Below, one piece after another: positions 13,301-20,755 of a stretch of DNA of 20,910 nucleotides. Origin of the DNA: a virus. The position numbers and the translations under genes were made by a program. Below the pieces are notes generated by a model. That model searched no databases, had not been told where the DNA came from, and worked only from the letters and a program-made list of their open reading frames with translations. The stretch covers positions 1-20,910 of IMG/VR virus record IMGVR_UViG_3300004461_000262, one strand, 5' to 3'. Position 1 is the first letter of the stretch. Each line of letters starts with the position of its first letter.

Positions 13301-13513
13301 AATGAACTGACCACTTAGTATGTTTTGGGTAGCGTCATATCTTTGCTGATAGCCAGTATCAATTGGAGGAGGCGTAAATACGGGCGTATCAAAACCTTGT
13401 CGCCTAGCAAGAACTCCTTCTATAGCCGAGTATTGCTCACCGCTAAGTTGAGGTAGTACACCTTCTAGTTGTTCGTCTGAAAGTGTAGAAATATAATCAA
13501 GATTTAACTCCAT
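10316..13513 (-). CDS. Large virion protein, probable internal/ejection protein, 1065 aa
   Basis: No enzymatic motif is recognised. The N-terminal 110 residues are Pro/Gly/Met-rich (FMPMMPMGGSPMSM), followed by an acidic region and a hydrophobic, Ala/Gly/Leu-rich stretch at about 213-265 that could insert in membranes. The remaining 800 residues are long polar helices. Great length, helix content and a membrane-active segment in a late gene block suggest an internal virion protein ejected with the DNA in podovirus-like phages; a tape-measure-like role is an alternative. The 9-nt gap after the preceding 737-aa gene and the lack of a clear Shine-Dalgarno suggest coupled translation. It is the last gene of the block, ending at the bidirectional terminator. 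Confidence 0.6.
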   Translation of the reverse strand: MELNLDYISTLSDEQLEGVLPQLSGEQYSAIEGVLARRQGFDTPVFTPPPIDTGYQQRYDATQNILSGQFIRDIDTQLQEENILPFVRPETTGGFMPMMPMGGSPMSMKNPGYGAERNRRIKEGLLSNLSSALDVDESKIDISSGLGDVLNRSLLSFQEDTEGKFDFLADRYGKDNVTQFSIGNKPSFLVKKGDTQVLVDEQGAAFGDVLDLARPAVVLGAELGASLLLPGATAPGMLAKMPVATRAAYAGLGAAGGEVVSEGIESFSDGNPDTGFKDIEFGQSAARGATAAAFDYGFSKPFTLVAKAFTAPGVRGTDVTYEDFLEVLQRMEQRTGVDIAQKATPSMRAGSDATIREGEVVDALRVTGVSDDMQAPLVQGRMAFNDALSTIIKVVKGEEVPFEQIARIGEDNFKALSKAALDLGDESFDMAAKATSKYFDNLAENVLPTLQRKTSKELGEDLQVNVLNIFRTNKAQVDSLYDEALSMGDDIDGIDMLSAARRIINMDALVKELPGGANDQIIRSFIPKNVLIQLSKAKDLSKQARARLKQIAEFEDYKALFQEGDQMTFMPLLEGIAEVTDPGEPLKLTFRNLVNAKKQLNQVYGQAARGDYLAKKQLRSMIDGLDGLLEGMAKDADSDAFNVLKDANKLWKEKSLPLLEDRNLQSILGNTKTKLSPNEISEALLRPRKGQVQGLVALRNAAPDPEEFSQTIRNSAIDLIFNAAENQGDSLISLPKLKDILKNNDLVDEFFDKQTIKRLQKIANVYSGKYSKDLLGMNIGGSVTPSTLKKLLESGPEIMTPAEKSIILGKLNDEASLSLRVKAIGKNEAFDLLKKGFDLSTDNTNSMVNALLSLKSAADVEQFMSVLDEPAREAIRASVRARIFDGASLGSGSRTGEMFGGSKLPDIDAKIFEDLRKSKSTPREVALKILGEDGLQDVLDIATILDRVGRENQIYTTGLLKANQGQFIARGGSAASKVMPRVILGVNLDVPINKFLGIALANENYVNFVNAGRPSDFTLSMLPAIYSSDNAFQLFTQMASEDPRLIGRMSELASDAEVEASGLLK

Positions 13514-13522
13514 ATTTTATTT

Positions 13523-15736
13523 TTAAAGATTAAACAAACTGTTAACATTTACTGGTGTATTAATATTTTTATTTCTACCAAGATCTCCCATTCTTACTCT
13601 CTCAATATTATCAGCAGATATAAACGGCAACTCGTTTTCTAATATATCAAAGGTTGTTCTGTATTGGTCATAAACCGTTATTTTCCCTTCAAGTGTTCTT
13701 TTCTTTTTATCTATTAATTGCTGAATAAGCGTAAGACTTGTCTCTCTGTCACTTGTTACACCATAACCACCCATAGCTTCAATAAGTCTTTGTGCATCTA
13801 TTTCTGTCAATACACCCGGACCAAGAACATCTATTCTAATCTCACCAAGCAACGCTTGGAAACCTGCCCTTGAAACAGCATTCCTCATAGCTTGGGGGTC
13901 TAAATCTTGACCAACAAAGTTTTGTATTTTACCTCTTAGGTTCGTAGCAAATTCTGCAAAACCCTCTTGGCTCATCTCTCTTGATTTTTTGAATTTTTCA
14001 AGAGTTCCTACGCCACCAGATTCTTCAAATATACCTGTTTGAAGCTCCATAGCCTTATTCCTAGCATCTTTTACATTTGCGGATGATGTAGGTGACCATT
14101 TGGTTATATCTTCTGGTTTAAATACGCCATCAGTCCCAACAGTTCCCCATTGACCAGTATCCATATTTTGACCCATCATAAGCGTCTCGTTGCTATCTCT
14201 ACTCTTCATCAATGTTGCGTCTTTTAATGATGCGCCATATTGCCCATATCCTTTCATAGAGTCATCAAGTTTGGTTTTTTGAGATGCAGATAAATCTGCT
14301 TGCATTGCTCCATACATCTTAACAAAGGCTTGAGGACTACCCGTAGCTTCTATACCTGCACGAATGCCCTTAATATCTAATTCTGAACCCAGAGGTTTTC
14401 CAGTCGTAGGATCATTATATTGACCCAAAAATCCCTGTATTGCTTCTGCGGATTGATTCAACTGTTTGTCTTGCAGTCTTTTTTGAACTGCCATTTCTGC
14501 CTGAATACCTCTAGCCTTATCTGATAAGGATGCTCTATACATTTTGCCCCTTGCAATAGCATTAGCCTCCGCTTGAGTTATGTCAGGTCCCTGACCTGCG
14601 GCTCTAGCAGATTCTCCTGCAAGAACTTTATTGCCTTGCTTGTCATAGTTGAAAGTAGCATTGAAAGGCAATCTATTCTTGATTTCATTTTGACTTTCGA
14701 GACTATCCTTATCGTAAGCAGCTTTGGATTCCAAAAAAGGTTTTTCCATCTCAGCCATAGCTTTTTGAAACTCTGGGCCTCTAACGTATTCATTATCCGC
14801 ATTTCTTTGTGCAGCAGCTTGTTGATCAGTTCTCATTTTCAACAAAGCGTTCATTTCTTCTACAGTTCTAGGTTCAAATTCACTTCCGTATGTAACACTA
14901 TTATTGCCTGGATTTGCATTAGTACCTATACGCATAACCTGAGCAGGATCACCAGTACCCATTAGCTGACCTAGTTCTTGGGCTTGTTGGAGTTTTTCAG
15001 AATCAAGAAGACCAGTAAAATTATTTGCATTTCTTTGAGCTTCGGCTCTAATGCTTTCTAAAAATCTTGGCTCATCATTAAATCCAGTTTCTCCCTGGAT
15101 AAATGTTTCAGCAGAAGGCAGTCGAGCAGATTGATTTCCAAACATCTGTTCAAACTGACCTATAGTAGGATTGAACCTATTGAATGGCTCTAGTCCAGGA
15201 CCCGGTTCAGACGAAATTCTAGGAGTAAGTGTGTTTTGAAAATCAACTAGATCTTGATTAGCTGCTCTTATATTGCCCAACAACTCGCCTACATCACTGC
15301 CCATAAAACCATTATCTCTAGAATAATGCTGCGTGCCGCCTAGTATAGCCCTATTTATGTTATTAGAACTGGTTTGATATTCTAGATCTTTGGAGGCGTT
15401 TATTGCTTTTTCTAAAGCACTAAAATTGGCAGAACCATAATTGGGAGAACCAAAAGAAGTTCCACCATATTTTTCCAATGCCGCTAAAGTGCCACCCGCG
15501 AGATTATCTGCAAGTCTGATGTTTTCCATCCCATAAACATTATCTACATATTGATCACTAAATCCTCCAGTCCCTCTTGAATTTAAATAGTTGTTTTCAA
15601 AATCAAACGCATCAGCGGGATTGTTAGAAGCGTTGGGGTTAAAAAGATCCGCTGGGGTTGAAGCACCTCCAAAGTTTCCAAAATTAGAGCTTGATCCTCC
15701 ACCGAGAAAGTCGTTTATGTTAAAGTCTTTAGCCAT
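13523..15736 (-). CDS. Large virion-associated protein, 737 aa
   Basis: The N-terminal 250 residues are Asn/Gly/Ser/Phe-rich and low in complexity; the middle (about 250-480) is Gln/Ala/Glu-rich helical; the C-terminal region holds FQALLGEIRIDVLGPGVLTEIDAQRLIEAMGG, a segment I recall from other phage virion proteins, followed by a helical stretch rich in Lys and Arg (IQQLIDKKKRTLEG). These features suit an internal virion or ejection protein acting with the 1065-aa neighbour. No catalytic motif is visible. Start ATG 15736 (MAKDFNINDFLGG) lacks a Shine-Dalgarno but follows the AT-rich sequence TATAATATAA. Confidence 0.55.
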   Translation of the reverse strand: MAKDFNINDFLGGGSSSNFGNFGGASTPADLFNPNASNNPADAFDFENNYLNSRGTGGFSDQYVDNVYGMENIRLADNLAGGTLAALEKYGGTSFGSPNYGSANFSALEKAINASKDLEYQTSSNNINRAILGGTQHYSRDNGFMGSDVGELLGNIRAANQDLVDFQNTLTPRISSEPGPGLEPFNRFNPTIGQFEQMFGNQSARLPSAETFIQGETGFNDEPRFLESIRAEAQRNANNFTGLLDSEKLQQAQELGQLMGTGDPAQVMRIGTNANPGNNSVTYGSEFEPRTVEEMNALLKMRTDQQAAAQRNADNEYVRGPEFQKAMAEMEKPFLESKAAYDKDSLESQNEIKNRLPFNATFNYDKQGNKVLAGESARAAGQGPDITQAEANAIARGKMYRASLSDKARGIQAEMAVQKRLQDKQLNQSAEAIQGFLGQYNDPTTGKPLGSELDIKGIRAGIEATGSPQAFVKMYGAMQADLSASQKTKLDDSMKGYGQYGASLKDATLMKSRDSNETLMMGQNMDTGQWGTVGTDGVFKPEDITKWSPTSSANVKDARNKAMELQTGIFEESGGVGTLEKFKKSREMSQEGFAEFATNLRGKIQNFVGQDLDPQAMRNAVSRAGFQALLGEIRIDVLGPGVLTEIDAQRLIEAMGGYGVTSDRETSLTLIQQLIDKKKRTLEGKITVYDQYRTTFDILENELPFISADNIERVRMGDLGRNKNINTPVNVNSLFNL

Positions 15737-15741
15737 TGCGT

Positions 15742-15762
15742 TATATTATACCATATATGGTT
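15742..15762 (-). promoter_or_regulatory. AT-rich TATAATATAA element plus 12-bp palindrome before the 737-aa gene
   Basis: Read on the minus strand, the palindrome ACCATATATGGT (15751-15762) runs into TATAATATAA (15742-15751) a few bases before the ATG at 15736. TATAAT is a perfect -10 hexamer, but no good -35 sequence is seen. The same TATAATATAA occurs upstream of the 198-aa gene (20728-20737). It could be a late promoter; evidence is motif-level only. Confidence 0.35.
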
Positions 15763-15771
15763 AGTGTTTTA

Positions 15772-16332
15772 TTATATCTTTAAAAAATGAAATTTTTGAC
15801 CCGGTTCCTTTATTGATTTAAATAATTCAATGTCCTTGGCGTAATACTTCTCGACTCTTGCTTTTTGGCTGTCAGTCAATATTAACTTTTTGCTACTTTT
15901 ATTTTCGTGGGGTATTTCACCGTCGTATCCTCCGTCGCGGAGCATTTGTTTGTAATCATCTGGGAATTTGTATAAGTGTATATCATCAAATAAAAAACAA
16001 GCATTTCGTAAAATAGTTGCAATGTCCATAAAATGCAGATTTCTAAAAGTGTTTTGTTCTAGCATTTCAATTAATTCATTAACACTATGCTCGGAGTATT
16101 TCTTATTTTTCCTTACTGTATTAACCGCAGATGCAAAACGCTCTACTGGATTACGGACTGGTATAAACAAAGAATTACGACCTTCATCTGTATCAATATT
16201 TGATATTCTGTTTATTAAGTTTGTGTAAGGCGTTGGATAACCAAGAATTAACGATGTTGAGGAATAACCACTTTTATAAACACAGGCTCCGAGTTTTCCG
16301 TTAGGATATTTAAATACTTTGATTGGAAACAT
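15772..16332 (-). CDS. Sulfotransferase-like protein, 186 aa
   Basis: The N-terminal VYKSGYSSTSLIL (18-30) resembles the 5-prime phosphosulfate-binding loop, and VRNPVERFASAV (59-70), with Arg 60 and Ser 68 spaced as in the 3-prime phosphate-binding motif, is the second cofactor signature of PAPS-dependent sulfotransferases (Sulfotransfer_2 type). The C-terminal LTDSQKARVEKYYAKDIELFKSI is also typical. It would transfer sulfate from PAPS to a sugar or other acceptor. At 186 residues it is short but spans both motifs. GGAG eight bases upstream lies at the end of the preceding virion gene, giving coupled translation. Placement in a virion operon is unusual; a role in modifying host surface or virion glycans is inference. 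Confidence 0.7.
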   Translation of the reverse strand: MFPIKVFKYPNGKLGACVYKSGYSSTSLILGYPTPYTNLINRISNIDTDEGRNSLFIPVRNPVERFASAVNTVRKNKKYSEHSVNELIEMLEQNTFRNLHFMDIATILRNACFLFDDIHLYKFPDDYKQMLRDGGYDGEIPHENKSSKKLILTDSQKARVEKYYAKDIELFKSIKEPGQKFHFLKI

Positions 16333-16333
16333 A

Positions 16334-17056
16334 TCAGTAACTCCAAAGGGTTAAGGATGGAATCTCGTCTGTTTCTGGCAAAAAGCTAGCTGGTTCGCAA
16401 ACAGCATTTCCACTGCCGACTGGATCATCATAAGTTTCAGCATAAAACTCCTTGATTACCGTCTTGACAAACGGTAAGCCGCCTATGGTTGTGCTGCTTA
16501 AATCGACGGTTCTTTTCCTTGCAGCTTTACCGATTGAATAAGTACTACCACCAGAAGTGGTATTGTTTAAAATAGTGCAAGTATATGGTACAGGATCACC
16601 ATAAGGCGAAGGGTTTTCTGCTATGGTTGAAGTATAATAAACGGAGGTAAGCTTTTGTATATTTTCGCCACCACCTTCGAAGGTGCTATATTCAAAAGAA
16701 ATTCCGTGTGCGTAATATGTTTTTTCGTCATCGCCTTGATCCTTAACTTTCCTGGGAGCGCCATTACTAATCGAAAAATTTTCTGAAGGAGGGCCAATTG
16801 AGTTATCGCTGTCCCTTCCTGTATTTGCGCTCGAATTGCATATTAAATCCCTAGGTTGAACTTCTCCTCCATCTTCGTTTGTTGGTTCAAGACTTGCTCC
16901 CGAAAAACTCGCGCTGTGAAAATTCCAATAAGCTGCAACTGCTTGTTTAAGTGTGGCTGGGTTAATAATTCTTGCGCTAGGGACGGTGTAAGTACTTAAA
17001 CATCGGTTAAACCCATTGCCCTTTCCTAGTGTTGTAAATGAAGTTGCGGTTGGCAT
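16334..17056 (-). CDS. Putative virion/tail protein, 240 aa
   Basis: The product is Ser/Thr/Gly/Asn-rich and beta-strand-like throughout (for example TYYAHGISFEYSTFEGGG and PVPYTCTILNNTTSGGSTYSIGK), with few charged helices, as in phage tail fibre or baseplate-like proteins. Four cysteines are spread through the sequence and no signal peptide or membrane segment is seen. It follows the 242-aa protein after 13 bases and precedes the sulfotransferase-like gene by one base. No family name is recognised; assignment rests on composition and context. Confidence 0.5.
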   Translation of the reverse strand: MPTATSFTTLGKGNGFNRCLSTYTVPSARIINPATLKQAVAAYWNFHSASFSGASLEPTNEDGGEVQPRDLICNSSANTGRDSDNSIGPPSENFSISNGAPRKVKDQGDDEKTYYAHGISFEYSTFEGGGENIQKLTSVYYTSTIAENPSPYGDPVPYTCTILNNTTSGGSTYSIGKAARKRTVDLSSTTIGGLPFVKTVIKEFYAETYDDPVGSGNAVCEPASFLPETDEIPSLTLWSY

Positions 17057-17069
17057 TACTGCTAAGTTA

Positions 17070-17798
17070 TTAAGCTACGTATGGTGCGGTTGATAAAATA
17101 TGTACGGTAGCAAGCTCTCCGTCTTTGCAAGCATCAAACTCCCTAAACTTTGCGGGTTCGTCAGCTTGATAACCGCTGTTCATATCTTGCATAAATAATT
17201 GTATTTTTTGCACTCCTCCTGGAGTCTCTATGACAAATCCTCCACCTTCTGCGTCTGGTTTAAAAACCATACCAGAGTAATTTATTTTTACGGCATTTAC
17301 AGTACCTCTTGCATTTGGAGCGCCAATGCCAAGAGCACCGTCTCCGTCAAAAGCATAATCAAACCAATCGTTCGCTCCTGTGTTTGGATCATTAGGATCT
17401 GTTGTGGGAGTTGAATTATCGTTTGGCGCGCCGCCCGAAGCACCACCCTGACTATTGCCGGGAGTGTCCTCACTGCTAATTGTGTCTACACCCTCTTGGT
17501 CGGTTGCTTTTTTATTCGTTTCTTGGCTGTTAAAGGTGGGCTGTGAGTATTGTTTACTGTCATAAATAATACCCTCTTCAAGCTTTCCCCTTTCTTCGTT
17601 TGTGCGATTTTGCACAATCTGACGCATTTCATCCGCAAGACCTCTTATTTCTCTGCTCCTACGACTACCACTAGACTGGCGAAGAGCTTGTTTTTCTAAG
17701 TTTTTAACAAATCTATTATCCGCCCTATCTCGCCTAGTTATTCGTTGGTTAGCGAGAGATATCTGATTCTGTTTATTTCGTTCGTCATCAAGAAACAT
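17070..17798 (-). CDS. Putative virion/tail protein with basic helical N-terminus, 242 aa
   Basis: Three parts are visible: residues about 1-80 form a strongly charged Arg/Lys/Glu/Gln helix, likely a coiled coil; 85-140 is a Gly/Asn/Pro/Asp/Ser/Thr linker (GASGGAPNDN, then TTDPNDPNTG); 142-242 is a compact strand-rich domain (WFDYAFDGDGALGIGAPNARG, VFKPDAEGGGFVIETPGG). This helix-linker-globule plan suits a tail attachment or adaptor protein. It overlaps the 654-aa gene by one base (TAATG). Family unknown. Confidence 0.5.
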   Translation of the reverse strand: MFLDDERNKQNQISLANQRITRRDRADNRFVKNLEKQALRQSSGSRRSREIRGLADEMRQIVQNRTNEERGKLEEGIIYDSKQYSQPTFNSQETNKKATDQEGVDTISSEDTPGNSQGGASGGAPNDNSTPTTDPNDPNTGANDWFDYAFDGDGALGIGAPNARGTVNAVKINYSGMVFKPDAEGGGFVIETPGGVQKIQLFMQDMNSGYQADEPAKFREFDACKDGELATVHILSTAPYVA

Positions 17799-19762
17799 TA
17801 TGCTGGCCCCAATCTATATTTTGATGTGCCATCTAAAGTAGCGGTAAATGCACTGGCGACTGTTACTTCACCGTTTATTCCACCGTAAGCGGTAATATTT
17901 CTGGACTCTCCACTTCCTGCACCCGCAGTAATAGTTAAAGCTACATTTTTAAATACATTGTCAAATGTAGTACTTTGCGGAATTTTAGTTTTAGTATGAT
18001 CTAACAAAAATTTAGTATTAGTAGTTCCTATATTTTGAGATATAAAACCCGTTCTTTCAAACCCATATAGTGTATAAAAAACACTTACTCCCGATGTATT
18101 ATAATCCGCAAAGCGAGTCAAGCCAGAACTAAGTGTTACTTTTTTTGTAGTAGTATTATAGTTAGTAATTGTCCTGGCTTCTTCTATTCCGCTTGTAATC
18201 ACATTATCTGAATTTCTAATAGTCAAACCACCCTTTGTTATTGCAATACAACTATGTTCTAAGTCAGATGCACTCGCAGGAGCCTTGTTGAAATCCAACT
18301 GAAGGACTGGTATGGTGTTAACATCGGAAAGTGTAACCATACCATCTATAACTTGTGAGTTACTAAATCTACCCGATGAACTAGCAAATTCTGATCCTAT
18401 CTGTTTTGTTCCTTCTGGAACATAACTAACTGTTCTTGTGGGAATTGTTGCCGTAGTAATTCTTTTTTTAAATGCAACCGTTCCGTCAATTGTTTCAAAA
18501 GCAGGAACTATAGTTATATCTAAAACAAATTTTGTGTTTTCTGGATCGGAAGGACCACCTTTCATACCTATATTAGCAGAATTTCCATTAAGTATAGGTC
18601 TTCCGTTAATTAAAAAATTTCCACTAAAATCCGAGGCTGGTTCTGTAACTACAATATCTAAATCTAAAAAAGCTCTATAGCCTCGCAGTGCATCCGTTCT
18701 GCTAAATGGATTTTTATTTATATCTACACCAGAAGAATATGAAGAAGCCCAGGATTGGGGGTTATATAAGCCTCCTGTAGCGTTGTCATATTGTTTGTCT
18801 TCTGCAGTAACTGTAGAGCTTTTTTGTATAAAAACAAAAGTTTTGGTATCTATTAAGGACTCAGCGGGGGGAGTTAAATAATATTCAAATGATGTAATGT
18901 CATCTCGATCTGAATATGACCTAGCGTCAATAGTTCTTTCTACTAAATTTACAACCCCTGGATACGTAAATGTATCTAAGCTGCTGTGAGTTGATATAGG
19001 CGTAACTGAACTTAAGGGGTTATCAAGTAATACAGAACTACCCGATTTGTCCTGCAAGGTAGTTACAGTTATTGTTTTTAGTCCAGAGGTATTATCTACA
19101 GATCGCCTGATAATAGGTCCTACCGTAGTTCCTTCTGTTACTAAAAATTCTGTAATTACTTGAATAATTCCATCTTTTAAATTGCTTTTTGAAATGTTAA
19201 GAGTTCCTGGCTCTAGCCAAGTTTCTTGAATTCTAGTGTAGCCTCCCTCGTCAGCATCTAAAACATCTTCTTGCACTGCCCCAAGTGTCAATGTCTTTGT
19301 TCCATAACCAATGGCACTATGATCTACTAGCGTAGCAGTACCTACAACTAAACCATAAGAAGTTCCAGATTTTGCTATTACAGTTCGAGTAACTCTTCTT
19401 AGACCATTTAATTCGTGATCTACTTTTTCCTGATTTTCTTGTACATATGTATCCGTAAGCGTTTCATATGTAAAAGTTATTACATAATCTCCAGTATTAG
19501 TATAACCCGCTTCATTTTGAACCAAAGCCATATTGGGGTATGCTTCCCCAATTCTCGGATCAATGCCCTCGATGGACATTGGATCAATATAGAGAGTTCC
19601 AAAGCTCGCAAAGATTTGAGCTTTATTGGAATTATACCAAGCTTCGGTGTCATTGTTAGCTGTACACCTGACTACAAGCTCATACCTGCCGTTGTGCAGT
19701 TGGGTTACCTCTACACGGCTACCATAAATCTTTAGCCGCTGACTTCTATGGAATACTGGCAT
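17798..19762 (-). CDS. Large beta-rich tail/fibre-like protein, 654 aa
   Basis: The protein is almost entirely short beta-strands with Thr, Ser, Val and Gly-rich turns, lacks cysteine-rich or catalytic motifs and contains repeated strand-loop segments (for example GYGTKTLTLGAVQEDVLDADEG). The N-terminal 150 residues look more globular (RLKIYGSRVEVTQLHNGRYELVVRC), possibly the virion-anchoring domain, and the rest may be an elongated fibre. No lytic or depolymerase motif is recognised. It lies at the centre of the virion gene block; function from composition and context only. Confidence 0.55.
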   Translation of the reverse strand: MPVFHRSQRLKIYGSRVEVTQLHNGRYELVVRCTANNDTEAWYNSNKAQIFASFGTLYIDPMSIEGIDPRIGEAYPNMALVQNEAGYTNTGDYVITFTYETLTDTYVQENQEKVDHELNGLRRVTRTVIAKSGTSYGLVVGTATLVDHSAIGYGTKTLTLGAVQEDVLDADEGGYTRIQETWLEPGTLNISKSNLKDGIIQVITEFLVTEGTTVGPIIRRSVDNTSGLKTITVTTLQDKSGSSVLLDNPLSSVTPISTHSSLDTFTYPGVVNLVERTIDARSYSDRDDITSFEYYLTPPAESLIDTKTFVFIQKSSTVTAEDKQYDNATGGLYNPQSWASSYSSGVDINKNPFSRTDALRGYRAFLDLDIVVTEPASDFSGNFLINGRPILNGNSANIGMKGGPSDPENTKFVLDITIVPAFETIDGTVAFKKRITTATIPTRTVSYVPEGTKQIGSEFASSSGRFSNSQVIDGMVTLSDVNTIPVLQLDFNKAPASASDLEHSCIAITKGGLTIRNSDNVITSGIEEARTITNYNTTTKKVTLSSGLTRFADYNTSGVSVFYTLYGFERTGFISQNIGTTNTKFLLDHTKTKIPQSTTFDNVFKNVALTITAGAGSGESRNITAYGGINGEVTVASAFTATLDGTSKYRLGPA

Positions 19763-19764
19763 TG

Positions 19765-20070
19765 TTATACTATTTGCCTAACGCCATAGGTTGCGCCCTG
19801 CTTGGTTTTTTTTACGGCATAGCTTGGATGTTTATTTCTAATAAATTCTTTTCTTTTAGCTTCCGACATAGCTGGACCTTTTCCATCATCTGCACCAGAA
19901 GCATATGATCGTGTAGATGGTTTTTTAGATGATGGATTAGTACTGGGTCTACCAGACTCGGAGCTTTTTGCCCTAGCAATGACTACACCCATACCTGGGT
20001 ACGACACATCATATTTACTTGTATCAAATGTTGCTATAGGTTTTCTTTGGGGCCAAAATAAAAGAGACAT
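19765..20070 (-). CDS. Hypothetical small basic protein, 101 aa
   Basis: Not recognised. The N-terminal 35 residues are strand-like (FWPQRKPIATFDTSKYDVSYPGMGVVIARA), the middle (about 36-72) is a Ser/Lys/Pro/Gly-rich linker, and the C-terminal part (SEAKRKEFIRNKHPSYAVKKTKQ) is basic and helical, possibly binding nucleic acid or anchoring to the virion. It ends two bases before the 654-aa gene. The leader before ATG 20070 is AT-rich and lacks a Shine-Dalgarno. Confidence 0.5.
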   Translation of the reverse strand: MSLLFWPQRKPIATFDTSKYDVSYPGMGVVIARAKSSESGRPSTNPSSKKPSTRSYASGADDGKGPAMSEAKRKEFIRNKHPSYAVKKTKQGATYGVRQIV

Positions 20071-20099
20071 AATAATTTTAATTTTTTTAGTTTAATCGA

Positions 20100-20696
20100 C
20101 TATTGTACTATTCTTCTAGAAAAATCTATTGTAGGTGCTAGATTTGTAACTACTGGGGGAGCAGAATTTATAACCTGAAAGCGACCTTTTTTCTGTACTG
20201 ATCTTCCCGGGGATGCTCCAATTAAAGGCGCTCTGCTTCCGTATTCTGTCATAGCATCCTGCGCGGATAGACCTCCTAATTTACTCGAAGAAGACATACC
20301 AGTTCCTCTTTGTGCGGCATTTATATTACTTAGAATTTCTTGTCCAACAGTATAATTTTTTACCGGGTCTCTAAAAGTTTTAGAATTTTCCCCCTGGTTA
20401 ACCGTATATGTTTTGGTTCTTTGCGGGTCCGAAATGCGATCCTCCATTAATTGGGTTCGCATATTTTTGTATTTCTCTTTTTGGTCATTTCGTATCTTTT
20501 GACCGCCCGCACCATCAAGATATTTAGCTATATTCATCCTTGACCTATACGGACCTGCCTTACTTGAATCATATTGAGGCAGCACCCTGCCATCGCGACC
20601 TGTAGGTAAATCTTTTTTACTAAATCCGTTGCCATAGAGTCTATTGACATCCTCTATAGCTTTTTTTTGTACTGATCTTTGCAATCTAACTCCCAT
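20100..20696 (-). CDS. Hypothetical basic protein, 198 aa, with repeated RSVQKK
   Basis: No domain is recognised. The sequence is basic, with many Arg, Lys and Gln and low hydrophobicity, and the hexapeptide RSVQKK occurs at residues 7-12 and again at 165-170. The C-terminal 30 residues are Pro/Val-rich (SAPPVVTNLAPTIDFSRRIVQ). The start lacks a Shine-Dalgarno; the leader is a 7-bp TTAATTG repeat tract. Position upstream of virion genes suggests a late gene; function unknown. Confidence 0.5.
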   Translation of the reverse strand: MGVRLQRSVQKKAIEDVNRLYGNGFSKKDLPTGRDGRVLPQYDSSKAGPYRSRMNIAKYLDGAGGQKIRNDQKEKYKNMRTQLMEDRISDPQRTKTYTVNQGENSKTFRDPVKNYTVGQEILSNINAAQRGTGMSSSSKLGGLSAQDAMTEYGSRAPLIGASPGRSVQKKGRFQVINSAPPVVTNLAPTIDFSRRIVQ

Positions 20697-20701
20697 AGTA
20701 T

Positions 20702-20737
20702 TTAATTGTTAATTGTTAATTGTTAATTTATATTATA
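20702..20737 (-). repeat. 7-bp TTAATTG tandem repeat and TATAATATAA upstream of the 198-aa gene
   Basis: TTAATTG is repeated nearly four times (20702-20728, last unit incomplete), immediately before the gene start at 20696 on the minus strand, where it reads as AATTAAC units. It is followed upstream by TATAATATAA (20728-20737), a possible -10 element shared with 15742-15751. If so, the repeat lies in the transcribed leader and would supply an unstructured, A/U-rich ribosome landing site in place of a Shine-Dalgarno. Confidence 0.55.
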
Positions 20738-20755
20738 TATCTATATGCAATGCTA

